From Aquipuribacter nitratireducens (GTDB lineage: Bacteria; Actinomycetota; Actinomycetes; Actinomycetales; JBBAYJ01), in assembly GCF_037860835.1 (NCBI RefSeq), contig NZ_JBBEOG010000010.1:53540-117539 (forward strand): DNA of 64,000 bases, given 5' to 3'. Of the stretch, positions 1 to 8,300 are shown piece after piece. Under the pieces are notes generated by a model. That model was not told the origin of the DNA. It searched no databases and saw nothing but the letters and a program-made list of their open reading frames with translations. Numbering within the stretch: position 1 is the first letter of the stretch; each line of letters begins with the position of its first letter. The translations under genes and the position numbers were made by a program.

Positions 1-1498
1 CGCCGGGGTGGGCGGACCCGCCGACGAGGTAGAGCCCCTCGATGTTGCTCGCGTTGGCGGGGCGCAGGAAGGCCGAGCGAGCGCCGTTGCTCGACGAGCC
101 GTAGATGGAGCCCCCGACGCTGCGGGTGGCGTACTCGAGGTCCGCGGGGGTCCGCACGACCCGCCACCGCACCCGGTCGCGCACGTCGAGGCCGCGCTCG
201 GCCATGACGTCGAGGACGCGGTCGGCGTAGGTGTCCGCGAGGCCCTCGGCCCGCCAGTCGACGCCGCGCGCCGGTTCCCCGGGCCGGTGACGCGGCGCGT
301 TGACGAGGACGAACCACGCCTCGCAGCCGTCGTCGGGGCGCAGGGCGGGGTCGTCGGGGGCCGAGACGTACACCGTGGGGTCCGGTGCGGGTCGGCAGCG
401 GCCCCGGTGCCGGCCCGTGCCGAAGACGGAGTCGAACTCGTCGTCGTAGTCGCGCGGGAAGAGGACCGTGTGGTGCTGCAGGTCGGGGGTGCGTCCCTCG
501 AGGGCGAGGAGCAGGACGAACCCCGACAACGACGGGTCCGCCTTGCGCAGCCGCTGCCGCCCGAGCTCCCCGGGCGGACCGGCGAGCAGCTCGTGGTAGA
601 GGTGCGCGGCGTCGGCGTTCGACACCACGACGTCCGCCTCGACCTTCGTGCCGTCGCGCAGCCGCACCCCGTGGGCCCGCCACCCCCGGGGCCCGGGGAC
701 GTCCTTGACGAGGACCTCGGCCACGTCGGCGCCGGTCCGGATGGTGGCGCCGCACTCCAGCGCCCGCTGGGCGAGGGCGTCCGCGAGGCGCTGGAGCCCG
801 CCGCGGACGTACCACGCGCCGTAGCGCTGCTCGACGAACGGGACGGTCGCCAGCGCCGCCGGGGCACGCCGGGGGTCCGAGCCGGTGTACGTCGCGTACC
901 GGTCGAGCAGCACCCGCAGCCGCGGGTCCTTGAGGTAGCGGCGCCCGAGTGCCCGCAGCGAGCGCCACGGCGCGATACGGACGAGGTCGTCGACCTTCCG
1001 GGCCTCGCGCAGGAGCGTCCGGGGACCGTCGAGCGGGGACTCGAGGAACGGGCCGCGGGTGGCCTCCCAGATGGCCTCCGCGCGCTCGCTGAACGCCGTC
1101 CACTGCGCGCCCGTCCCGGCACCGAGGGCGGCGTCCATCGCGGCGGCGATGCGGGTGGGGTCGGCGTTCGGCAGGTCGAGGACCGTGCCGTCGCCGAAGC
1201 GGTACCGGAAGGCGGGGTCGACCGAGACGAGGTCGACGACGCGGCTCAACGGCTCACCCGTGGCCGCGAACAGCTCCTCGTACACCGAGGGGAGCGTGAG
1301 CAGCGAGGGCCCCGTGTCGAAGCCGAAGCCGCCGCGCGCGTAGCGGCCGAGCTTGCCGCCGGGCTGCGGGGCCTGCTCGAGCACCGTCACGTCGTGACCC
1401 GCGTGCGCGAGCCGGACCGCGACGGCGAGCCCGCCGAGGCCGGCGCCGACGACGACGACGCGGCTGAGGGGGACCTGCCCGGCGCTCGCGTCGCTCAC
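1..1498 (-). CDS. crtI: CrtI-type carotenoid (phytoene) desaturase, 3' end cut by window edge
   Basis: FAD-dependent carotenoid desaturase/oxidoreductase of the CrtI family, which introduces double bonds into phytoene-like polyenes at the membrane. About 499 codons are present; the C-terminus lies beyond the left edge. The N-terminus has the dinucleotide-binding fold VVVVGAGLGGLAVAVRLA (about residues 14-31) followed by an acidic strand end (VLEQ), and then GGKLGR and FDTGPSLLTLP, typical of CrtI proteins. The visible end (YLVGGSAHPG) is the start of the conserved C-terminal flavin motif. The GTG start overlaps the stop of the upstream glycosyltransferase gene by four bases (GTGA), so it is the last visible gene of a carotenoid operon. 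Which desaturation it performs (lycopene-forming or a late C50 step) cannot be told from sequence alone. Confidence 0.88.
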   Translation of the reverse strand, partial: MSDASAGQVPLSRVVVVGAGLGGLAVAVRLAHAGHDVTVLEQAPQPGGKLGRYARGGFGFDTGPSLLTLPSVYEELFAATGEPLSRVVDLVSVDPAFRYRFGDGTVLDLPNADPTRIAAAMDAALGAGTGAQWTAFSERAEAIWEATRGPFLESPLDGPRTLLREARKVDDLVRIAPWRSLRALGRRYLKDPRLRVLLDRYATYTGSDPRRAPAALATVPFVEQRYGAWYVRGGLQRLADALAQRALECGATIRTGADVAEVLVKDVPGPRGWRAHGVRLRDGTKVEADVVVSNADAAHLYHELLAGPPGELGRQRLRKADPSLSGFVLLLALEGRTPDLQHHTVLFPRDYDDEFDSVFGTGRHRGRCRPAPDPTVYVSAPDDPALRPDDGCEAWFVLVNAPRHRPGEPARGVDWRAEGLADTYADRVLDVMAERGLDVRDRVRWRVVRTPADLEYATRSVGGSIYGSSSNGARSAFLRPANASNIEGLYLVGGSAHPG

Positions 1499-2640
1499 AG
1501 CCCCCGACCCTTCCACGTGAGGGTGCCGTGGCGCCTGCCGTGCAGCGAGCGGGCCGTCAGCCACGCGGCGGCGAGGACCGAGAGCGGGTGGGCGAGCGCG
1601 TCGGGCAGGGACCGCCCGCCCGTGGCCTCGGCCGCCACGTAGCGGCCCAGCACGCCCGCGGCGTAGCCGACGGCGCCGACGCGGGACCCGGCGAGCGCGG
1701 CCGCCGCGGGCCACACGTAGGCGAGGGCGAGGACCCCCATGACGGCGGCCGCCCCCGCCGGGGAGCCGAAGGCGGACCACAGCGACTTCGTGTAGCCGGC
1801 CTCGACCTGCGCCCACGAGGTGTACATCCGGCAGGCGGCGACGCCGCTGCCGTCGCACGGGACGCCCCGTCCGCCGCTGCGCTTGACCGCCCGGAGGAGC
1901 CCGATGTCCTCCAGCACCTCGCCGGCGACGGCCGCGTGACCGCCCGCCCGCCGGTACGCGGTCGCGTCGACCGCGAGGAGCTGGCCGTTCGCCGCGGCCA
2001 GGCTCGCCCGGGGGGAGCGTTCCGCACGACCCAGCGGCAGGGTCGTGAGCCACGACCACTGCAGCAGCGGCTGCACGAGCCGCTCGCCCGCGCTGCCCGC
2101 GAGCTGGCGCGGGTACGGCGAGACGAGGTCGAGGCCGCTGCCGCGCAGCAGCGCGACCGTGGCGGCGACGGCGTGCGGGGCGAGGGTGACGTCGGCGTCG
2201 ACGAACACGAGGACCTCGCCCGTGGCCTCGCGCCCCAGCTGGTGGCAGGCGTGCGGCTTGCCGAGCCACCCGGGCGGCGGCTCCCGGCCGGGGACCAGGC
2301 GGACGCGCGGGTCGCGGGCGGCGGCGGCGCGGACGACGTCGGCGGTCGCGTCGCTGCTGCGGTCGTCGCACACGAGGACCTCGAGGTCGGGCACGCCGGT
2401 CTGCTCGGCGAGGCACGCGAGCAGGCGGGGCAGCGTCGTCGCCTCGTCCCGGGCCGGCACGAGGACGCTGACACGACCCCGTACGGCGGGCGGCTCGTCG
2501 GGCGGGCGGCGCAGGAGGCGGGCGTTGCGCACCGTGTGGACCGTGAGCCCGACCGCGAGGACCGTGCCGGTGCGGGTGAGGATGCGGGTGAGGGCGCGTG
2601 CGAGGGCGGCACGACGCGCTCGACCAGCCAGTCGGCTCAC
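1495..2640 (-). CDS. Family 2 glycosyltransferase, probably carotenoid glycosyltransferase (CruG-like)
   Basis: 381-residue GT2 enzyme predicted to transfer a sugar from a nucleotide donor to a lipid acceptor. The N-terminal region (residues about 22-40) is hydrophobic. The GT-A core begins with VSVLVPARDEATTLP (57-71), followed by DDRSSDATAD (92-101) and the metal-binding DAD (148-150) in VFVDADVTL. LEDIGL further on fits the catalytic acidic motif. Two or three hydrophobic segments near the C-terminus suggest membrane attachment. It lies 19 bp after the cruF-like gene and overlaps the desaturase gene by four bases. That context suggests glycosylation of a hydroxylated carotenoid end group. 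The carotenoid role is inferred from neighbours; the GT2 assignment is seen in the sequence. Confidence 0.8.
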   Translation of the reverse strand: MSRLAGRARRAALARALTRILTRTGTVLAVGLTVHTVRNARLLRRPPDEPPAVRGRVSVLVPARDEATTLPRLLACLAEQTGVPDLEVLVCDDRSSDATADVVRAAAARDPRVRLVPGREPPPGWLGKPHACHQLGREATGEVLVFVDADVTLAPHAVAATVALLRGSGLDLVSPYPRQLAGSAGERLVQPLLQWSWLTTLPLGRAERSPRASLAAANGQLLAVDATAYRRAGGHAAVAGEVLEDIGLLRAVKRSGGRGVPCDGSGVAACRMYTSWAQVEAGYTKSLWSAFGSPAGAAAVMGVLALAYVWPAAAALAGSRVGAVGYAAGVLGRYVAAEATGGRSLPDALAHPLSVLAAAWLTARSLHGRRHGTLTWKGRGL

Positions 2641-2659
2641 AGTCGGTCCCGTGCTCCGC

Positions 2660-3556
2660 TCAGGCGCCGGTCCTGGAGCGCGCGCGCGGTCGCGGCAGCG
2701 CGCCCCGCCACCCGAGCGGGGGGACGCTGCTGCCGCCGTCGCGGCGCAGCAGCCAGAGGTACGGCCCGACGAGCAGCCCCATCCCCACCAGGCCGTACGC
2801 GGCGACCACGGGCCGGTCGAAGAACGCGACGTTGGCGAGCCCGGAGCCGAGCCACGTCCACGCCAGCAGGAGCGCCGGCGCCGTCTCGTCGACCGCGCGG
2901 CGCGGGACGACGACGTCGAGCAGCGCGACCATCACGACCGCGACGAGCAGCCAGCCCGCGTAGTTCGTCAGCGGGATGCCGGGGACGCCGGGCAGCCCGG
3001 GCTCCGGCCGGTCGAAGACCCAGTGCCCCGCGGCGGTCATCTGCGGGTCGAGGTAGAGGTCCCACGAGGCGAGGGCCAGACCACCGAGCACGGCGGTGAG
3101 CGCGCGAGCGGGGAGCGTGCCCGGGGCTCGGCCGCGCGACGCGAGCAGGACCGCGCCGAGGCGCCGGCCGAGCAGGAGCGTCGGCCACGCCATCATCGTC
3201 CACGCGAGCGGGATGAGGACGGGCACGTCGAGCAGCTCCGGACCCAGCGTCCCCGTGTACTCGTAGGGACCGAACGGGACGCCCGTCGCGGTGCCGACGG
3301 CCTCCGCCAGGAGACCGACCCCCCCGGCGACGAGCAGCACGAGCACCGCGGCGCGGGCGCCGGTCGTCACCGCGGCGTGGGCGAGGCTCGCCGCGCAGAA
3401 CAGCACGACGGTCGCCGTCGTCGAGGCGACGAGGGCGCGGCCGTCGAGGAGGGGGTAGCTCACCTGCACGAGGACGGTGAGCGCCGCGAGCGCGAGGGGG
3501 AGCCCGAGCGGGTGCAGGACCCCGCGGCGCAGGCGGCCCTCCTCCGCGTCCGGCAT
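2660..3556 (-). CDS. cruF: CruF/DUF422-family carotenoid biosynthesis membrane protein
   Basis: 298-residue polytopic membrane protein with about seven hydrophobic segments. The region around residues 92-125 contains TGVPFGPYEYTGTLGP and then DVPVLIPLAWTMMAWP, the hallmark of the CruF/bisanhydrobacterioruberin-hydratase family (DUF422). These enzymes hydrate the psi ends of acyclic carotenoids, giving 1'-hydroxy end groups that a glycosyltransferase can use. It is the first gene of a three-gene carotenoid operon. A TACGAT hexamer on the minus strand (3569-3564) sits 7 nt before the ATG, so the operon may start from a leaderless transcript. Family assignment is firm; the exact substrate is inferred. 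Confidence 0.8.
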   Translation of the reverse strand: MPDAEEGRLRRGVLHPLGLPLALAALTVLVQVSYPLLDGRALVASTTATVVLFCAASLAHAAVTTGARAAVLVLLVAGGVGLLAEAVGTATGVPFGPYEYTGTLGPELLDVPVLIPLAWTMMAWPTLLLGRRLGAVLLASRGRAPGTLPARALTAVLGGLALASWDLYLDPQMTAAGHWVFDRPEPGLPGVPGIPLTNYAGWLLVAVVMVALLDVVVPRRAVDETAPALLLAWTWLGSGLANVAFFDRPVVAAYGLVGMGLLVGPYLWLLRRDGGSSVPPLGWRGALPRPRARSRTGA

Positions 3557-3604
3557 GCGCCCGATCGTAGACGGGGCCCTCGGCGGCGGGGACCTGCGGC
3601 CGGG

Positions 3605-4150
3605 TCAGCCGGAGGTCGGGTCGCCCGACACGACCGCGCTGCGTCCGCCCGTGAGCCGGACGAGCTCGTCGTGCGTGGTCGGGAAGACCGTGTGCGGGTG
3701 CCCGGCTGCCGCCCACAGCTCACCGAGGTGCGCGAGGTCGGCGTCGACGACGGTCGGCAGCTCGTGGGTGTGCCCGACCGGCGCGACACCGCCGATGACG
3801 AAGCCCGTCGCCTGCCGCACCAGGTCGGCGGGGGCCTTGCGGACCTCGGCGACGTCGAGCGCCTCCGCGAGCAGACCGGGGTCCACCCGGTGCCCGCCCG
3901 AGGCGAGGACGAGGACGGGGTAGGGGTCGGCGCCCCCGACCGCGTCGGGGCGGGGGTGCGCGACGAAGACGAGGGAGTTGGCGATCTGGGCGACCCCGAC
4001 GCCGAGGCTCGCGGCCGCCTCCGCGGCCGTGCGGGCGCTCGTGTCGAGCACCTGGATGCGGTCGGCGGCGTCGTCGACGCCCGCGGCGTGCAGGGCGGCG
4101 CGCACCCGGCCGACGCCGGGGTGGGTGCTGAGGTCGAGCGGCTCGGTCAC
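3605..4150 (-). CDS. YbaK/EbsC-family aminoacyl-tRNA deacylase (first paralog)
   Basis: 181-residue protein of the YbaK/prolyl-tRNA editing superfamily, which hydrolyses mischarged aminoacyl-tRNAs in trans. Visible family features are TAAEAAASLGVGVAQIANSL in the first half, and FVIGGVAPVGH with LPTVVD in the second half, which form the editing pocket. It resembles the ProX/YeaK-like branch rather than the classical Cys-tRNA(Pro) deacylase, which is encoded separately at 42947-43471. The GTG start is preceded on the minus strand by TACGCT (4163-4158) with a 7-nt gap, the leaderless layout common in this window. It is divergent from the SOS cassette and monocistronic. The tRNA specificity cannot be assigned by eye. 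Confidence 0.8.
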   Translation of the reverse strand: MTEPLDLSTHPGVGRVRAALHAAGVDDAADRIQVLDTSARTAAEAAASLGVGVAQIANSLVFVAHPRPDAVGGADPYPVLVLASGGHRVDPGLLAEALDVAEVRKAPADLVRQATGFVIGGVAPVGHTHELPTVVDADLAHLGELWAAAGHPHTVFPTTHDELVRLTGGRSAVVSGDPTSG

Positions 4151-4184
4151 GAGGGGGAGCGTAGGGAACGTCGCCGCCGTGCCC

Positions 4185-4217
4185 GTGGTGCGGCCGTGGT
4201 GCGGCCGTGGTGCGGCC
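4185..4217 (+). repeat. Tandem repeat, three copies of an 11-bp unit
   Basis: Three perfect head-to-tail copies of GTGGTGCGGCC lie between the divergent ybaK-like gene and the SOS promoter. No coding role is seen. Confidence 0.9.
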
Positions 4218-4261
4218 GGGGTCCCCCGCGGGTCGTCGGGGTGGGCGACACGCCGGAGCGG

Positions 4262-4290
4262 TGGACGGCGGCGGTCCCGCGACCTAGTCT
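4262..4290 (+). promoter_or_regulatory. Probable promoter of the SOS mutagenesis cassette
   Basis: A TAGTCT -10 hexamer (4285-4290) is preceded at 17 bp by a weak -35 (TGGACG, 4262-4267). The first LexA box begins at the next base after the -10, so LexA would cover the transcription start. Confidence 0.5.
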
Positions 4291-4306
4291 TCGAACACGC
4301 GTTCGT
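4291..4306 (+). promoter_or_regulatory. LexA operator (SOS box) 1
   Basis: TCGAAC-ACGC-GTTCGT matches the actinobacterial/Gram-positive SOS box TCGAAC-N4-GTTCGA at 11 of 12 fixed positions. It directly follows a -10 hexamer and precedes the dnaE2 cassette. Confidence 0.85.
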
Positions 4307-4322
4307 TCGAACACAGTTTCGA
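4307..4322 (+). promoter_or_regulatory. LexA operator (SOS box) 2, abutting box 1
   Basis: TCGAAC-ACAG-TTTCGA matches the SOS box at 11 of 12 fixed positions. It begins at the base after box 1 ends, so two LexA dimers would lie side by side with a 16-bp period. Confidence 0.82.
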
Positions 4323-4356
4323 TCTTGTGATGGGTCAGGGGAGCGAGGAGGGCATC

Positions 4357-4746
4357 GTGCGACGGTACGACGAGCACGTCGAGGTGAGGACGACGGACCT
4401 CGGTGACGGGTCCGCGGGCCGGCCCGACGCCTTCATCTGGCGCGACCGGCTCCACGTCGTCACCGAGGTCCTCGCCACGTGGTCGGAGCGTGAGGCGTGG
4501 TGGGAGGTCGACGTGCGCCGCGGGGAGCCGGCGGCGTACGAGCGGACGGTGTGGCGGGTCGAGGCCGGCCCGGGTCGCTGGGCCGGCACCGGGGTGTACG
4601 ACCTCGCGCTGACCGTCCCCGTCGGTCGGCCGGTCGCCCGACCCGTGCTCGCCGGGGCGGCCGTCGGCGGGCCGGTTCCCCGTGCCGGCGCGGGAGCTCC
4701 TGCCGGGACGCAGGGGGAGTGGGTGCTGCTGTGCCGGCTGGACTGA
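4357..4746 (+). CDS. DUF6504 family protein, first gene of the SOS cassette
   Basis: 129-residue protein resembling the actinobacterial DUF6504 family, small proteins of unknown function often found near translesion polymerase genes. The recognisable core is AFIWRDRLHVVTEVLATW followed by WW and the beta-rich YERTVWRVEA segment. I chose GTG 4357 because AGGAGG (4346-4351) sits five bases upstream and the protein then begins VRRYDEHVEVR, a natural family N-terminus. In-frame GTG 4327 and ATG 4330 would also be possible. Two LexA boxes lie just upstream, so it should be DNA-damage induced. Its 3' end overlaps the next gene by 16 bases, indicating an operon. Confidence 0.72.
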   Translation: MRRYDEHVEVRTTDLGDGSAGRPDAFIWRDRLHVVTEVLATWSEREAWWEVDVRRGEPAAYERTVWRVEAGPGRWAGTGVYDLALTVPVGRPVARPVLAGAAVGGPVPRAGAGAPAGTQGEWVLLCRLD

Positions 4747-5234
4747 AGGTCCCGAGCGCGTCGGGCGCACCGGCCGCGCAGGCCGCACCGGAGGGGGAGG
4801 CGGTCCTGGTGCTGACCCGCCCGGCGCAGGCGAACGCCGCCGGGGTCGCGCTCCTCGACCGCGCCCGGGACGGCCTGCGCGCCGCCGCGGCCGAGCTCGA
4901 CGCGGGCGCACGGTGGGGCGGGGCGCAGCTCGCCGCGCTGCGGGCGGCGACCGCGGTCCTCGCCGTCCGGGGCCGGCCGGGGCCCGCGCGGTCACGGCCC
5001 CGCAGCGTGTGGCACGTGCTGCCGCGGCTCGCGCCCGAGCTCACCGAGTGGGCCCAGTACCTCGGCGCCCTCGGCGGACCGGCCTCGCCCGCCCCTCCCG
5101 GCGTCGTCGGCCGCGGTGCGCGCGAGGCCGACGACCTGCTGCGGGACGCCGAGCGGTTCCTGCGCGCCGTCACCCGCTGCCTCGGCCTGCCGTGGCGGCC
5201 CGTGCTACCCGACGTCGTCCCCGCGTCCCGCTGA
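4731..5234 (+). CDS. SAV_6107-family HEPN domain protein
   Basis: 167-residue mostly alpha-helical protein resembling the actinobacterial SAV_6107 HEPN family, commonly encoded next to polymerase IV and the transglutaminase/moxR block. Recognisable stretches are LLDRARDGLRAAAAEL, AQLAALRAATAVLAVRGRP and the C-terminal RPRSVWHVLPRLAPELTEWA. HEPN domains often act as RNases through an R-x4-6-H motif; here I see no convincing such motif, so activity is uncertain. The start is GTG 4731, inside the end of the DUF6504 gene and 12 nt after a GGGGGAG ribosome-binding site; GTG 4719 is an alternative. It is co-transcribed with dnaE2 and therefore probably SOS-controlled. Confidence 0.72.
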   Translation: MPAGLKVPSASGAPAAQAAPEGEAVLVLTRPAQANAAGVALLDRARDGLRAAAAELDAGARWGGAQLAALRAATAVLAVRGRPGPARSRPRSVWHVLPRLAPELTEWAQYLGALGGPASPAPPGVVGRGAREADDLLRDAERFLRAVTRCLGLPWRPVLPDVVPASR

Positions 5235-5308
5235 GCCCCGCCCCGCCGACCGCTCCCTCGACCACCTCGCCGACCACCTCGCCGACCACGTCCCCGGAGA
5301 CCTCGACA

Positions 5309-8300
5309 GTGCCGTCCACGCCGACCTTCACCCACCTCCACGTGGCCTCCGGCTACTCGCTGCGCCACGGGGCCGCGACCCCGGCCGCGCTCGTGGCCCG
5401 GGCCGCGGAGCACGGCATGGACGCGCTCGCGCTCACCGACCGCGACGGCTGCTACGGGGCGGTGAAGTTCGCCGGGGCGTGCGCCGAGGCCGGGATCGAC
5501 CCTCTCCTCGGCGTCGACCTCGCCGTCGAGCCGACCGGGGCGCTCGCCGGCCTCCCGGTGTGGGCCGACCCCGCGGGTCGGGTCCAGGGTCCGGGCCAGG
5601 GTGCGGCCCGGCGCCGCACCCCGGTCCGGGGCGGGGCGCAGGTCGACCCCCGCCACCCCCGCATCACGGTGCTCGCGCTCGCCGCCGACCCCGCGACGGG
5701 GCTGCCGGCCGCGGCCGGGTGGGCGCGGGTGTGCCGGCTCGTGTCGGCCACCCACGCCCGCGGCGAACGCGGCAGGCCGGTCGCCACCGAGGACCTGCTC
5801 GTGGCGCACTCCCGCGACCCGGGCACCGGGGCACCGGCGCTCGCGGTCCTGCTCGGGCCGCACTCCGAGGTCGGCCGCGCGGTGCTCGCCCGTCGCGACG
5901 ACCTCGCCGTCCGGCTGCTGCGGGGCTGGGCCGCCCGGTTGCCGCCCGGCAGCCTGTTCGTCGAGGTCGTCCACCACCGCGCGCCCCGCGACGTCCCGGC
6001 GAGCCTCGGGCACGCCGCCCGCATGCTCGCCGTGGCCGACGCCGCGGGTGTGCCCGCCGTGCTCACCAACGCCGTCCGGCACGTCGAACCCGGCGGCGGG
6101 CTCACCGTCGACGTGCTCGACGCCGCCCGCCGGCTCGTCCGCCTCGACCCCCGCCACCTCGACCGCACCACGAGCGCCGGCTACCTCGCAGGCGCCGGGG
6201 AGATGACCGCCCGCGCCCGGGAGGTCGCCGACCTCGCCGCCGGACTGCCCGGCAGCCGCGACGGCAGCGGCGCCCGCACCGCCACCCGCCTGCTCGCGAC
6301 GACCGCCGCCCTCGCCGACCGCTGCCGGCTCGACCCCGCCGCCGACCTGTCCGTGGGCTCGGTCCACCTGCCCGAGGCCGAGGTGCTCGGCCACGACGCC
6401 ACGACCGACCTCCAGGCCGTCCTCGCCGCCCGCTGCCGCGAGGGCCTCGACCGGGCCTACGGCGGTCGCGGGGTGCCCACCCCCACCGGCCACGCGAGCC
6501 CGGCGGACATCGAGGCCCGCCTCGCCGACGAGCTCGCCGTCGTCGAGCAGCTCGGCTTCGCCGGCTACTTCCTCACCGTCGCCGAGGTCTGCGACCTCAC
6601 CCGGTCCCTCGGCGTGCGGGTCGCCGCCCGGGGCTCCGGCGCCGGCAGCCTCGTCTGCCACGTCCTCGGCGTCTCCGGGGTCGACCCCGTCCGGTACGGG
6701 CTGCTCATGGAGCGGTTCCTGTCGCCGCTGCGGGCGTCCCTGCCCGACGTCGACGTCGACGTCGAGTCCGCGCGGCGCAAGGAGGTGTACGACGCCGTCC
6801 TCGCCCGCTTCGGCGCCGACCGGGTCACGTGCGTGTCGATGATGGACACCTACCGGGTGCGCCACGCCGTCCGGGACGTCGGCGCCGCGCTCGGCATGCC
6901 GCCCACGGAGGTCGACGCCATCGCGACGTCGTTCCCCCACATCCGCGCCCGGGACGCCCGCAAGGCGATCGAGGAGCTGCCGGAGCTGCGCGCGTCCGGT
7001 CTCGGCTCCGCCGACCTCGACGCGTTCTTCGACCTCGTCGAGTCCGTCGACGGCCTGCCCCGCCACATCGCGCTCCACCCGTGCGGGGTCGTCCTGTCCG
7101 ACGCGGGCCTGCTCGACCGCACCCCGGTCGAGCCCAGCCACGAGGGCTACCCGATGACCCAGCTCGACAAGGACGACGTCGAGGAGGTCGGCCTGCTCAA
7201 GCTCGACGTCCTCGGCATCCGCATGCAGTCGGCCATGGCGCACGCGGTCGCCGAGGTCGCCCGCGTCGACGGCGAGCACGTCGACGTCGACGACCGCACC
7301 CAGGTGCCGCTCGACGACGACGACACCTACGCCCTCATCCGCTCCACCCGCACCCTCGGCTGCTTCCAGATCGAGTCGCCGGGCCAGCGGGAGCTCGTCG
7401 GCAAGTTCGCTCCCGAGACCTTCGAGGACGTCATCACCGACATCTCCCTGTTCCGGCCCGGTCCCGTGAAGTCCGACATGGTGACGCCCTTCCTGCGCGC
7501 CCGGCAGGGCTGGAACGCCCCCGAGTACCTCCACCCGGACCTCGAGCCCGTGCTCGCCGAGACCTACGGCGTCGTCGTGTTCCACGAGCAGGTCATCCGC
7601 ATCGTCGCGGTCACCACCGGCTGCACGCTCGCGGAGGCCGACGAGGTCCGCCGCGCCATGGGCTCGACCGACGGGCAGGCCGCCGTCCGCGAGTGGTACG
7701 TGCCGACGGCCGTGCGCCGCGGCTACGACCCCGACACCGTGTCCCGGTTCTGGGAGGTGCTCAAGGCGTTCGCGTCGTTCGGGTTCTGCAAGGCCCACGC
7801 CGCCGCGTTCGCCCTGCCGACGTACCAGTCGGCGTGGCTCAAGCGGCACCACCCGGCCGCCTTCCTCGCCGGGGTCCTCACCCACGACCCCGGCATGTAC
7901 CCCAAGCGCCTCGTGCTCGACGACGCCCGCCAGCTCGGCATCGCGGTGCTCGGCCTCGACGTCAACGCCTCCGACGGCACGTACCGGGTCGAGCGGGTCG
8001 CCCCCTGGGACGAGCCGCCGCCCGGCGTGCTGGGCGCACCGCCGCGCGAGGCCCCGCCCGAGGGCCTGCCCGACGCCCGCGGCTACGGCATCCGGCTGTC
8101 GCTCGCCGACGTCAAGGGCATCAGCGACGCCGAGGTCGAGCGGGTCGTCGCCGGTCGCCCGTACGGCTCCCTCGCCGACTTCTGGCACCGGGCGGGCGTG
8201 TCCCGGCCGGTCGCCGAGCGGCTCGTCGTGGCGGGCGCCTTCGACGAGCTGTACGGCCTCACCGGCCGCGTGCACCGCCCCGGCCCCGGCGGCGGCGCAG

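Noticed and set aside
8..1642. Plus-strand open frame of more than 500 codons at the left edge
   Set aside because: It is antisense to the CrtI-type desaturase, whose FAD motif and neighbours fit a minus-strand operon.
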